NCBI RefSeq assembly: GCF_041053055.1
Contig: NZ_CP163443.1
Coordinates: forward strand, 4,819,001-4,883,000
Source: Streptomyces sp. R41
GTDB taxonomy: Bacteria; Actinomycetota; Actinomycetes; Streptomycetales; Streptomycetaceae
Direction: 5' to 3'
DNA: 64,000 nt
A program made the translations under genes and the position numbers. Of this stretch, positions 20,677 through 28,740 are shown piece by piece. Within the stretch, counting starts at the first letter, position 1, and every line of letters starts with the position of its first letter. Under the pieces are notes generated by a model. The model did not search any database and was not told the DNA's origin. It saw only the letters and a program-made list of their open reading frames with translations.

Positions 20677-21279
20677 TCACCCCGCCGTACCGGTGAGCGC
20701 CCGGTAGACAGTCGCCTGACCGATGCCAAGAGCCTTGGCGATGGCACCGTAGCTCTGACCCTCCGCCCTCAAGTCTTCGGCGCGCTGGATCATCTTGGGG
20801 TCCATGGCCTTGGGGCGCCCGCCCACCTTGCCCTGCGCCTTGGCGGCGGCGAGTCCGGCAACGGTCCGGTCCTTGATGAGCGCCCGCTCGAACTCGGCCA
20901 TGGCCGCGATGATCTGGAAGAACAGTCGCCCGTCGGCGGAAGTGGTGTCGACGGAGGACAGAGCACCGGTCAGCACCTTGAACCCCACTCCCTTGGCACG
21001 CAGGCCGTCAACGATGGACACCAGGTCGATCAGCGACCGGCCGAGACGATCGAGCTTCCAGACGCACAGGGTGTCGCCCTCACGCAGGTAGTCGAGTACG
21101 GCTGCCAGCTCTGGCCGGTCGGCGTTCTTCCCGCTGGCCGTTTCCTCGAAGATGCGGGCGCAGCCTGCCTCCGTCAGCGTGTCGCGCTGTAGCTGCGCCT
21201 CCTGGTCTTCGGTGCTGATGCGTGCGTACCCAATGAGGTGCCCCGCGGGAGTGATGATCTTCGACACAAGCCGGATCAT
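20677..21279 (-). CDS. Small serine recombinase (resolvase/invertase, Pin-like)
   Basis: About 200 residues. The catalytic domain starts IGYARISTEDQEAQL with the nucleophile serine, includes VWKLDRLGRSLIDL and MAEFERALIKDRT, and is followed by a helix-turn-helix ending SYGAIAKALGIGQATVYRAL. Enzymes of this type resolve or invert DNA between short sites, or act as transposon resolvases. ATG codons at 21279 and 21291 are both possible starts. A cluster of repeated boxes at 21290-21439 lies right at and before the start, where res sites are normally found. This is a second recombinase in addition to the element's large integrase. Confidence 0.9.
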   Translation of the reverse strand: MIRLVSKIITPAGHLIGYARISTEDQEAQLQRDTLTEAGCARIFEETASGKNADRPELAAVLDYLREGDTLCVWKLDRLGRSLIDLVSIVDGLRAKGVGFKVLTGALSSVDTTSADGRLFFQIIAAMAEFERALIKDRTVAGLAAAKAQGKVGGRPKAMDPKMIQRAEDLRAEGQSYGAIAKALGIGQATVYRALTGTAG

Positions 21280-21289
21280 TCCACAACTC

Positions 21290-21439
21290 ATTCCGAAACA
21301 CCAAGTGTTCCAGAACATCGAATGCATGAGTTTCGGAACGGGATGGCGGCACGCTCTGGAGCGTTCCGATAACCATCGTTTCTGGAATGACCCTGGCGTG
21401 ATCACGCCCCGCCAGGGTCAACGGCTTGAAGTTCCAGAC
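21290..21439. promoter_or_regulatory. Res-like cluster of six GTTCC-x-AAC boxes
   Basis: Six related boxes occur in 150 bases upstream of the resolvase: ATTCCGAAAC (21290), GTTCCAGAAC (21307), GTTTCGGAAC (21330, inverted), GTTCCGATAAC (21363), GTTTCTGGAAT (21378, inverted) and GTTCCAGAC (21431). Pairing of direct and inverted copies is what a multi-subsite res region looks like. The cluster overlaps the resolvase start, so binding would also repress the gene. Confidence 0.6.
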
Positions 21440-21450
21440 AGCACGGGAGT

Positions 21451-22047
21451 TCAGCTCGGCCATGGCAGCACGGTGAGTTCCGGCCACTGGCTCTTCCAGC
21501 GCGTGGCCTTGGCCTCGTAGACCTCCTGCGGGGCAAGGACCGGGTTGGGGCGGACCACAAGGTTGAAAATGTCGGAGAGCCCATGGGGTGCATACACGCG
21601 CCACTCTCCGGTCGGTTCCAGCCTCACGCCCAGGCAGCACGTGGTCGCCGCGAAGCAGTCGATCGCAGCCTCGGCCGAATCGTGTGGCGGGCAGGGCTTC
21701 CCGAACTTCTGCTCGTACCAGAGATGGACGCGCGCCTCGTTACGGATCTCCACCTCGGCCGACAGGTCGTCGAACACCTCTCGCCCTGCCTTGATCACCT
21801 CATCCTCTGCCGTCCAGGACAGGTCGATGTTGTCGAAGTAGAAGAGGTCGTAGTCCTTGATGCCGGTGGCCGGTGGCCTGTCGGTGACCACGTTCCACAC
21901 CGTTTGGAAGAGACACCCCGCTGTCACGTACCAGCCGGGCAAGGCCATCGTCGCTGCCCTGCCCAGCACCTCCGTCAATACCTCGTTGCGGGAGAGCACA
22001 GTCCGCAAGACGCCAAGCTGCTCATCGAGAGGAAGTCGACCAAACAT
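21451..22047 (-). CDS. Nucleotidyltransferase-family protein (NTP_transf_6/COG3575-like)
   Basis: A 198-residue protein with a minimal nucleotidyltransferase core: ALPGWYVTAGCLFQTVWNVV, then GIKDYDLFYFD carrying the metal-binding aspartates, and later RNEARVHLWYEQKFG and a C-terminal block ending in KATRWKSQWPEL. The family is predicted to transfer nucleotides but has no settled substrate. As cargo of a small mobile element it might be a defence or toxin-like enzyme, which is inference only; no antitoxin partner is evident next to it. Confidence 0.8.
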   Translation of the reverse strand: MFGRLPLDEQLGVLRTVLSRNEVLTEVLGRAATMALPGWYVTAGCLFQTVWNVVTDRPPATGIKDYDLFYFDNIDLSWTAEDEVIKAGREVFDDLSAEVEIRNEARVHLWYEQKFGKPCPPHDSAEAAIDCFAATTCCLGVRLEPTGEWRVYAPHGLSDIFNLVVRPNPVLAPQEVYEAKATRWKSQWPELTVLPWPS

Positions 22048-22634
22048 CGGTCCTGCGTATCACGCATGCCGGGATGCACGAAGCGAGTTGACGCCAAGCG
22101 GAGGCGTCGAAGCGGCGGCGAACGGGCGGGGGTATGACCCTGTGAAGGCGCCATAACAGACCGCTCTGTCTTGGCAGCTCAGGTCCTGCCACGGTTCCAG
22201 GGGTCGCCAGAGGCTCGGCGAAGCGTGTAGCGCCTTGTCCTGCTTCTTCATGAAGTGGGGCGCTTGCGCGCCTCTGCCTCGACCTACCGTTGTACGTAAG
22301 GGACTTTCCACTGTGCGGCCCCTTCGGGGCCGTCCTCGATGTTGACGCGCTTCGGACGGTGGCGCTTTCCGGCCGCCCCTTGCCGCTTTCTCCTTCGCCC
22401 TTGCCCCAAAGGCTTCGCTCTGTCGGTCCCGCCAGGGGCCGCCCTGTCCTTGCCCCTGGTGCCCTCCGCTTCCCCTTCCTTCGGCTCGCCACTGTCTCCA
22501 GAGAGATAGAGAAGAACAGCACGAACTACCAGGTCAGAAGCGTGCCACTACACGTCTCGCGTGCAGTGGCACCCCCGATCGACACGTACTGCGTGCATCT
22601 CGCTCGCCCCACCTGTACGTCTCACGTGTCGGCC
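22048..22634. other. Spacer within the element, no convincing gene
   Basis: About 590 bases without a reading frame I can defend. It contains a perfect GGCCCC-TTC-GGGGCC hairpin near 22317-22331 and a C/T-rich segment to 22500 with several short GGCTTCG-type stems. It separates the nucleotidyltransferase from the unknown gene and may hold the nucleotidyltransferase promoter or an untranslated RNA. Confidence 0.4.
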
Positions 22635-23071
22635 CTACGGACGCCAGCGCCTCGCCGGATACACGCGGTGCTCTTCACAGAACTTGTCTCCATTGCCCTT
22701 CTGCACACGACACTCCGTAAGGACAAGGCACCGCCGGTTCGACTCGGGCTCGACGAAACCCCACCCCTTGGCCCTACGGATGTGGTTGTTCAGCGCGTTG
22801 ACCGACAAGGACTTGCCGTTCTTGTCGGCGAGCACCTCGTTCAGCTTCCCCTTGGGGAACTCCGCGTGCCCGATCTGGTTCGCCCACCCCATGGCCGCGT
22901 ACTCGACACGGTGGGCGTAGTCGAAGCGCGGCTCCCTGGCCCGACGCTTGTACTCCTCCTGAGAAACGGCGATGTAGTCACCCTCGAACTGGATCGGCGT
23001 ACGCCCCACAGGCAGCCCCTTCGTCCACGGCGCCGTGAGCGCCGGTAGGTCCCCGTCGAAGCGGGGGTCAT
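22635..23071 (-). pseudogene. Unknown element protein, apparently frameshifted near its start
   Basis: The main frame encodes 124 residues from a GTG at 23009: GRTPIQFEGDYIAVSQEEY, then GKSLSVNALNNHIRRAKGWG and CEEHRVYP near the end, possibly a winged-helix DNA-binding protein. The good protein character continues upstream of 23009 (RFDGDLPALTAPWTKGLPV) to about 23062, but there is no start in that frame. An ATG at 23071 preceded by AAGGGAG is one base out of phase, and a run of five G (23063-23067) lies between. Adding one base to that run would give MTPRFDGDLPAL. Either the gene is broken, or the run was mis-sequenced, or GTG 23009 is the true start. Confidence 0.5.
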
Positions 23072-23248
23072 GGGCTCCCTTCTGGTAGGCGTGCGCCTGA
23101 TCAGCCGAGGTGGAAGGTGTATAGAGGCACAGCGGTACCCAACATGTCGGACTCCGCCGGCACTCCCGAGGTTGCGATGACGCCCGTCACAGCGATCCGA
23201 GCACGGGAAGGGCCCTGTGATCGAGCCCTGCTCGTTTCGACCCTGGTC

Positions 23249-24895
23249 CTAGCCGTGCGTCGCCGTGAACTGCCGTACCCGATCGCTGAAGTCCCGGGGG
23301 AACTCGATCTCGATGCGGCCGATCCTCTGACGCATCTTTCCCTCGTCGAGGGTCACGAGAGGCTTGCCGCCGATGTAAGCAACCGGGACGTCGTCGATGT
23401 GCACGGTCACCCTCAGCCCGGCGGAACGGAGTTCCTTGCCCTTCTCCTCATCGGTGGAGAGTTGCGCCCAACGCTGCCGGTACGTCTGGCCGGTCGGGAT
23501 CTCTTCCCAGGTGTCAGGCCGGGTGGGGAGGGACATGAGCTGTTCTCGCTTCGCATCCAAGCGCGCGTACGACTCCCGATACTCCTGCTTACCGGTCTCG
23601 GAGGAGTAGAGCCCGGCTTCCCGATCCTCACGCAGTTCCGCCAGAGCGCGGGTCACTTCCTCGACGTCCTTCGTGTGGTCGACACCGGGACGGAAGACTC
23701 GACGGACGATCTCGATATCTCCTGCTACACGCAGGAACTCACCCTCGACCGTGCTCTCAAGAAGAGCCGCGCTGATGCTCTTGTTCCCCGTGCTGCACGG
23801 CTTGTGGGTGATTCTGCTGGCGCAGCGGTAGTGGGGCCAGTTGTGGCCAGGAGCGCGGTATACCGGCTCATCGCAAGCGCAGAACGCCACCCTCAGCAGT
23901 GGGGAACCTCCCGTACGGCTGCCGGACCTCTTGCTGGTGTTCTCCTCCAGCTTCTTGCTCGCGAGTTCCCAGTCCTCTTTGGAGATCAGCGGTTCAGCGC
24001 GCTGAAGCGGCAAACCGTCAGCACCACGGACGAGACGAGTCCGCCGCTCGGTCCGTCCATCGGGGAGAGTGACCTCTTCGGTCATCTCAACCTGTCCCAG
24101 GAGGGCGGGAGAACGGAGCAACTTGGCCAAGTTGCTGGAGGTCCATCGCGACCCCTTCGGCTCCTTGCCGCTCCGGATGCGCTGGGCATCGACGGAGGCC
24201 GGTGTCTTGGTGGCGTCTTCGTTGAGCCACCGGCAGAGACTGTTCGCGGACTCGCCGCCGATGATCCTGCGCACGATCTCTCGCAGCGTCCCAGCGGTGT
24301 TCAGCCCGTACTCGTCGGGCACGAGCGTCCAGCCGTCGCCGGTCTCCGCCTTCTCCGGTCGGTAGCCGTACGGCACCTTGCCTCCGCGCCAGCGCCCTTC
24401 CTTCATCAGGTGCACATAAGACGACTTGGCCCGGGCTTTGATGGCTTCGAGCTCCCCCTCCGCGAAGGAGGCGATGAGCTGGAACAGGATGCGCCCCATG
24501 GGGGACGACAGGTCGATGTCCCCCTCCGCCGTGGCGATCTGCTTGCCGGTCCGGTCACACCACTCAGCGAGTACGTTGACGTGAATCACTCGGCGGGAAA
24601 GCCGGTCGAGCTTCCACGCGCAGATGATGTCGAACTCCGCAGCGCGGCACTCCTCCCACGCGAGCCGGTGCTCGATGTCGCTCACGTCCTTGCCGATCGT
24701 GGACGGCAGCCACTTGCCGAACTCGGGACGCTTCCAAGGTTCGACGCCTCCAGACACGTCGACGTCCTCGACCCAGCCGACGATGACGTGTCCGTTCCCG
24801 TCCGCCCATCGTTGAACGGATGCCTTCTGCCGGACGACCGACGTGCTCTCGTCGCTCTCCCTCGACAGGCGAACTACCCCCAGAACCCTTGCCAC
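23249..24895 (-). CDS. int: Large serine integrase
   Basis: A 548-residue large serine recombinase. The catalytic domain begins ARVLGVVRLSRESDESTS with the nucleophile near residue 11 and includes CAWKLDRLSRRVIHVNVL. It is followed by a recombinase domain (GKVPYGYRP onwards), a zinc-ribbon-like region with cysteines in FCACDE, HYRCAS and KPCST, and a coiled-coil segment near VTRALAELREDRE. The GTG start at 24895 has GAGGAAGG seven bases upstream and is preferred to the TTG 33 bases earlier. The gene lies directly beside attR, as usual for integrases, and is the enzyme expected to have integrated the element. Confidence 0.93.
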   Translation of the reverse strand: MARVLGVVRLSRESDESTSVVRQKASVQRWADGNGHVIVGWVEDVDVSGGVEPWKRPEFGKWLPSTIGKDVSDIEHRLAWEECRAAEFDIICAWKLDRLSRRVIHVNVLAEWCDRTGKQIATAEGDIDLSSPMGRILFQLIASFAEGELEAIKARAKSSYVHLMKEGRWRGGKVPYGYRPEKAETGDGWTLVPDEYGLNTAGTLREIVRRIIGGESANSLCRWLNEDATKTPASVDAQRIRSGKEPKGSRWTSSNLAKLLRSPALLGQVEMTEEVTLPDGRTERRTRLVRGADGLPLQRAEPLISKEDWELASKKLEENTSKRSGSRTGGSPLLRVAFCACDEPVYRAPGHNWPHYRCASRITHKPCSTGNKSISAALLESTVEGEFLRVAGDIEIVRRVFRPGVDHTKDVEEVTRALAELREDREAGLYSSETGKQEYRESYARLDAKREQLMSLPTRPDTWEEIPTGQTYRQRWAQLSTDEEKGKELRSAGLRVTVHIDDVPVAYIGGKPLVTLDEGKMRQRIGRIEIEFPRDFSDRVRQFTATHG

Positions 24896-24947
24896 TTCGG
24901 CACCTTCCTCCCCAGTCCAGGAGGACAACGCTAGGCAGAAGCAACCA

Positions 24948-24973
24948 GCATGTCAAAATGAATTCTTCGACAC
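24948..24973. other. attR: right attP arm and core
   Basis: GCATGTCAAAATG (24948-24960) is the right arm, inverted relative to the left one, followed by AATTC and the core TTCGACAC (24966-24973). From the core onwards the sequence is the 3' part of the host reductase, continuing as TGCGAACGTGTACGG. Confidence 0.8.
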
Positions 24974-25820
24974 TGCGAACGTGTACGGCTGGGGTGAGAA
25001 CAAGGGCCGTACGGAATCGATCATCGGGAGCTGGTTCGCCAAGGGCGGCGAGCGGCGCGACAAGGTGGTCCTCGCCACCAAGGTGTACGGGAACATGGCG
25101 GTCGACGGCGACCCATGGCCGAACCACGACAAGCTCTCCGCGCTCAACATCCGGCGGGCGGTCGACGCCAGTCTCAAGCGGCTCCAGACCGACTACATCG
25201 ACATCTACCAGTTCCACCACATCGACCGCTCGACTCCCTTCGAGGAGATCTGGCAGGCGATCGACGTGCTGGTCCAGCAGGGGAAGATCCTCTACGTGGG
25301 GTCCAGCAACTTCCCCGGGTACAAGATCGCCCAGGCCAACGAGATCGCCGCGAGGCGCCACGGCACCATCGGCCTCGTCAGCGAGCAGTGCCTCTACAAC
25401 CTCGCCGAGCGGCGCGCCGAGATGGAGGTCATTCCGGCAGCGCAGGAGTACGGGCTCGGGGTCATCCCCTGGTCACCGCTGCACGGCGGACTCCTCGGCG
25501 GGGTCATCAAGAAGGAGGCCGAGGGCGGACGCAGGGCGAGCGGCCGGGCCGCCGACTCCCTCGCCAACACCACGATCCGCGCGCAGATCCAGGCGTACGA
25601 GGATCTGCTCGACAAGCACGGCCTGGAGCCCGGCGAGACCGCGCTGGCCTGGCTGCTGACCCGGCCCGGTGTCACCGGGCCCATCGTCGGCCCGCGCACC
25701 GCGCAGCAGCTGGAGTCCGCGCTGCGCGCCGTAGAGCTGGAACTGTCGGAGGAGCTCCTGACGTCCCTGGACGAGATCTTCCCGGGTCCTGGCCCGTCGC
25801 CGGAGGCCTTCGCCTGGTAG
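24966..25820 (+). pseudogene. Aldo/keto reductase, C-terminal fragment cut by the element
   Basis: Codons for FDTANVYGWGENKG through to SPEAFAW, 284 in all, including the catalytic Tyr, Lys (LATKVYG) and His (QFHHIDR). No ribosome site or start precedes it, so it is not expected to be translated in the integrated state, although the frame stays open into the element and a fused product cannot be excluded. Joined to the fragment at 19349 across the shared TTCGACAC it gives an uninterrupted protein of about 330 residues. Confidence 0.92.
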
Positions 25821-25857
25821 CCCGGGAGGGCATGCCGAAGCGGGCGGTGGCGGTCGG

Positions 25858-25944
25858 TTACTTGACCGCCGCCGCCAGCGCCACCACGACGAACATCAGC
25901 ACGAGCACACCGGCCATGATCCGGTTACGGGTCTTCGGGTCCAC
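25858..25944 (-). CDS. 28-residue single-pass membrane peptide
   Basis: A very short gene that starts with GTG and reads MDPKTRNRIMAG followed by a hydrophobic helix VLVLMFVVVALAAAVK. The charged N-terminus followed by one membrane segment suggests a small membrane-associated peptide with its N-terminus inside. Similar tiny peptides beginning with DPKTRNRIMAG are known to me from Streptomyces genomes, which supports a real gene. The function is unknown. It is the first gene right of the split reductase and lies just downstream of thpR on the same strand. Confidence 0.65.
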   Translation of the reverse strand: MDPKTRNRIMAGVLVLMFVVVALAAAVK

Positions 25945-25953
25945 GCATCGAGC

Positions 25954-26523
25954 CTAACCGGCCGCCCCGAGCGGCCAGCGGGCGACCACCTCGTAACGGG
26001 GCTGCTCCCCGGGCACCCCCGACTTCGGCAGACGGCTGCGGACGAGGCAGAGCTCCCCCACCGTCCACTCCTGCCCCTCGAAGGAGTGCAGGGCGGTGAC
26101 GTACGCCTCGAAGTGCGCGGAAGCGCGGCTGCGGGCCACTGTCAGGTGCGGGTGGTAGGGGCGGTGCTGCCCCATCGGGATGCCCGCCTTGTGCGCGGCC
26201 GCCTCCGCCCGGTCGGCCAGCAGCCGCATGGTCTGCAGGTCGCCTGCCGCGCCGACCCACAGGGCGCGCCCTCCGAAGTGGCCGCCGCCGCGAAGGGACA
26301 AGGGGAAGGGATCCGTACGGTGGGCCGCGCGCGCCAGCCGTTCCGAGAGGTCCGGGACGATCTCCTCGTCCACCTCGCCGTAGAACGCGAGCGTGAAGTG
26401 CCAGCCGGGACGGCCCGTCCAGCGCAACCCGTCGGCTCCCGGCAACCGCTCCAACTCATCGACCTCCGAGGCGAGTTCACGGATCGCACCCTCTGGAGGC
26501 AGCACCGCCGCAAAAAGTCTCAT
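25954..26523 (-). CDS. thpR: RNA 2',3'-cyclic phosphodiesterase (2'-5' RNA ligase family)
   Basis: A 189-residue member of the 2H phosphoesterase family. The two HxTx motifs are HFTLAF near residue 42 and HLTVAR near 124, giving the twin catalytic histidines. These enzymes open 2',3'-cyclic phosphates on RNA ends and, in the reverse reaction, join tRNA halves in vitro; the cellular role is unsettled. MRLFAAVLPPE is the standard N-terminus, and GGAAGGG lies ahead of the ATG. Confidence 0.92.
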   Translation of the reverse strand: MRLFAAVLPPEGAIRELASEVDELERLPGADGLRWTGRPGWHFTLAFYGEVDEEIVPDLSERLARAAHRTDPFPLSLRGGGHFGGRALWVGAAGDLQTMRLLADRAEAAAHKAGIPMGQHRPYHPHLTVARSRASAHFEAYVTALHSFEGQEWTVGELCLVRSRLPKSGVPGEQPRYEVVARWPLGAAG

Positions 26524-26591
26524 GGCGTCACCCTTCCAGGGAATGGATCATCCGGCGACCCCCGCCGACCTGGAGATACGCACGTCTACCG

Positions 26592-26607
26592 GGGCGTCCA
26601 GACGCCC
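26592..26607. terminator. Small hairpin between the MFS gene and thpR
   Basis: GGGCGT and ACGCCC pair around a CCAG loop in the 134-base gap between two minus-strand genes. The stem is short and lacks a T-run, so it is a weak terminator candidate. Confidence 0.35.
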
Positions 26608-26657
26608 GTGCCCGGAATCCTGCTGCTTGCCGGCCCGGCGCGTGTTGCCGTCCGTCG

Positions 26658-28055
26658 TCACGCCGCCGGGGCCAGCTGCTCCTCCCGCCGCTCCTTCGGG
26701 ACGAAGCGGACGTGCGGGTGGCCGTGGTGCCAGCCGAGGGAGACGCGGAGGCCGCCGATGCGGGCCAGGATCAGGCCGATCGTGGTCGCGGCCGCCAAGG
26801 AGATCAGGCCGCCGAGGGCGAAGCCGACTCGGGCGCCGTAGGCGTCGGTGACCCAGCCGACCAGGGGTGCCCCCAGTGGCGTACCGCCCATGAAGACCAT
26901 CATGAACAGGGCCATGACGCGGCCCCGCATGGCGGGGTCGGTGGCCATCTGGACCGAGGTGTTCGCGGTGACGTTGACCGTCAGGCCGAAGATGCCGATC
27001 GGGACCATGAGGAGGGAGAAGAGCCAGAGGGAGGGGGCTGCCGCCGCCACCACTTCCAGCGCACCGAAGGCCACCGCCGCCGCGATCAGGATGCGCAGCC
27101 GGGCCGTGCCACGGCGGGCGGCGAGCAGCGCGCCGGCCAGCGAGCCGAGCGCCATCAGCGTGTTGAAGAGGCTGTACGCGCCGGCGCCCGCGTGGAAGAT
27201 GTCGTCCGCGTACGCCGAGAGCCAGACCGGGAAGTTGAAGCCGAAGGTGCCGATGAAGCCGACGAGGACGATCGGCCAGATCAGCTCCGGGCGGCTCGCC
27301 ACGTACTGAAGGCCTTCTCGCAACTGGCCCTTGCCGCGGGGCGTCCGCTCGACGACGTGCAGTTCGCGGGCGCGCATCAGCAGCAGGCTCGCGATGGGGG
27401 CCACGAAGGACAGGCCGTTGAAGAGGAAGGCCCAGCCGGTGCCGACGCCCGTGATCAGCAGGCCGGCCACCGCGGGGCCGACCAGGCGGGCCGACTGGAA
27501 GTTCGCCGAGTTCAGGCTGACCGCGTTCTGCAGCTGGCCCGGGCCGACCATCTCGGAGACGAAGGACTGACGGGCCGGGTTGTCGACGACCGTGGCGAGG
27601 CCTACGGCGAAGGCGGCCAGGTAGACGTGCCAGACCTGGACATGGCCGGAGAGGGTGAGGAAGGCGAGCGCGAGGCCGGTGACAGCCATCGCCGTCTGCG
27701 TCACGAGCAGCGCGGGCCGCTTGGGGAGGCGGTCGACGAGAACACCGCCGTACAGCCCGAAAAGCAGCATCGGCAGGAACTGCAGCGCGGTGGTGATACC
27801 GACCGCGGCGGACGAACCGGTCAGGCTCAGCACCAGCCAGTCCTGGGCGATGCGCTGCATCCAGGTGCCGGTGTTGGAGACGACCTGGCCCAGGCAGAAC
27901 AGGCGGTAGTTCCGGATCTTCAGCGAGCTGAACATCGAGGAGGAACGGGAGGTGCCGGATTCAGCGCGGGAGGCACCGGTTGAACGGTCGGGAGCGGACG
28001 GGGAGTCGTGGGTGGCTGGTGCGGGGGCGGAATCTGCTCCGGGTCCCGTACTCAA
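26658..28055 (-). CDS. MFS transporter (EntS/MFS_3-like exporter)
   Basis: A 465-residue 12-helix major facilitator with a Ser/Ala-rich cytoplasmic head of about 40 residues. FRxF-type start SSLKIRNYRLFCLGQVVSN, the loop 2-3 motif GGVLVDRLPKRP and the central DNPARQSFVSEMVGP are typical of the MFS_3 exporters that expel drugs or siderophores. It starts with TTG after AGGAGG. The MarR gene follows about 100 bases upstream on the same strand and probably controls it. The substrate is not known. Confidence 0.9.
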   Translation of the reverse strand: MSTGPGADSAPAPATHDSPSAPDRSTGASRAESGTSRSSSMFSSLKIRNYRLFCLGQVVSNTGTWMQRIAQDWLVLSLTGSSAAVGITTALQFLPMLLFGLYGGVLVDRLPKRPALLVTQTAMAVTGLALAFLTLSGHVQVWHVYLAAFAVGLATVVDNPARQSFVSEMVGPGQLQNAVSLNSANFQSARLVGPAVAGLLITGVGTGWAFLFNGLSFVAPIASLLLMRARELHVVERTPRGKGQLREGLQYVASRPELIWPIVLVGFIGTFGFNFPVWLSAYADDIFHAGAGAYSLFNTLMALGSLAGALLAARRGTARLRILIAAAVAFGALEVVAAAAPSLWLFSLLMVPIGIFGLTVNVTANTSVQMATDPAMRGRVMALFMMVFMGGTPLGAPLVGWVTDAYGARVGFALGGLISLAAATTIGLILARIGGLRVSLGWHHGHPHVRFVPKERREEQLAPAA

Positions 28056-28129
28056 AAGGGCTCGCCTCCTAGGCAGTCGTTGACGTCGGCGTCATGGGAG
28101 GGCGTCGGCGATGGTGTCGAGACATGGGA

Positions 28130-28153
28130 GCGGCCCTCCCGGGAGAGGGCCGC
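28130..28153 (-). terminator. Hairpin after the MarR gene
   Basis: GCGGCCCTC and GAGGGCCGC form a perfect 9-bp stem with a six-base loop immediately after the marR stop codon and before the MFS start. It may reduce read-through into the transporter gene. Confidence 0.6.
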
Positions 28154-28159
28154 AGGTGG

Positions 28160-28615
28160 TCACAGATGGGCGAGTTTTTCCAGAACGGGGGCGGCCTCGC
28201 GGAGCTTCGCCCATTCGTCCTCCTCGAGGGCCTCGACCAGTCCGGCCAGGAACGCGTTCCGCTTGCGGCGGCTCTCTTCGAGCATCGCTTCGGCCTTGTC
28301 GGTCTGCGTGACGACCTTCTGGCGCCGGTCCTCGGGGTGCGGCTCCAGCCTGACAAGCCCCTTGGCTTCGAGCAGCGCGACGATGCGTGTCATCGAGGGC
28401 GGCTGCACATGCTCCTTGCGGGCGAGCTCGCCCGGCGTGGCGGTGCCACAGCGGGCCAGGGTGCCGAGCACCGACATCTCGGTGGGGCTCAGCGACTCGT
28501 CGACCCGCTGGTGCTTGAGTCGACGCGACAACCGCATCACTGCGGAGCGCAAGGCGTTCACGGCGGCCTCGTCGTCGCCATGGGTGAGGTCAGGCATGTC
28601 TTTAGCGTAACTCAT
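28160..28615 (-). CDS. MarR-family transcriptional regulator
   Basis: A 151-residue winged-helix repressor. SLSPTEMSVLGTLARCG and ATPGELARKEHVQPPSMTRIVALLEAKGLV form the HTH, and PHPEDRRQKVV is the wing. The ATG at 28615 is chosen because GGGAG lies just ahead; an ATG 18 bases later is possible. An inverted repeat over the start suggests autoregulation. The neighbouring MFS exporter is its likely target, with release by a ligand that the exporter removes. Confidence 0.9.
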   Translation of the reverse strand: MSYAKDMPDLTHGDDEAAVNALRSAVMRLSRRLKHQRVDESLSPTEMSVLGTLARCGTATPGELARKEHVQPPSMTRIVALLEAKGLVRLEPHPEDRRQKVVTQTDKAEAMLEESRRKRNAFLAGLVEALEEDEWAKLREAAPVLEKLAHL

Positions 28616-28629
28616 TACTCTCCCTAAAG
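28600..28629. promoter_or_regulatory. Probable MarR operator over its own start
   Basis: Nested inverted repeats: outer CTTTAG (28600-28605) with CTAAAG (28624-28629), inner GTAA-CTCA-TTAC (28607-28618). The element covers the marR start codon and ribosome site. Size and symmetry suit a MarR dimer. Confidence 0.55.
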
Positions 28630-28740
28630 ACCACCGCAATGCCCGTGAACCGCGCCACTGAACCCCGACATCACTCATATGAGTGAGCCCGCTCCCGAAA
28701 GTGACCCCTCGTCGTCCGGCGTCCGGCGACCCTCGACTCC

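Larger units (their letters stand above)
19487..24973. mobile_element. 5.48-kb serine-integrase integrative element inside an aldo/keto reductase gene
   Basis: The ends are defined by an 8-bp direct repeat TTCGACAC at 19487 and 24966 that belongs to the split reductase gene. Taking the repeat once, the inserted length is 5,479 bases and excision restores the reading frame exactly. Just inside each end are inverted arms, CATTTTGATGC on the left and GCATGTCAAAATG on the right, as expected for the halves of an attP used by a large serine recombinase. The element carries, from the left, an intact reductase homologue, a small resolvase, a nucleotidyltransferase, an unknown protein and the integrase, all on the minus strand. 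There are no conjugation, replication or phage structural genes, so any movement between cells must depend on helpers. Confidence 0.88.

Noticed and set aside
21260..21267. A third TTCGACAC inside the resolvase gene
   Set aside because: It is only eight bases, lies within coding sequence (Val-Ser-Lys region), and has none of the flanking arms of attL or attR; chance occurrence is plausible.
22290..23048. Plus-strand open frame of 252 codons inside the element
   Set aside because: Its composition is a Pro/Arg/Leu-rich shadow of the opposite strand and it has no family-like motif or ribosome site.
19349..25820. Reading the three reductase segments as an ordinary tandem gene duplication
   Set aside because: The outer fragments join in frame across an identical 8-mer, have integrase-type inverted arms inside, and the intact copy is in the opposite orientation, which fits insertion rather than duplication.
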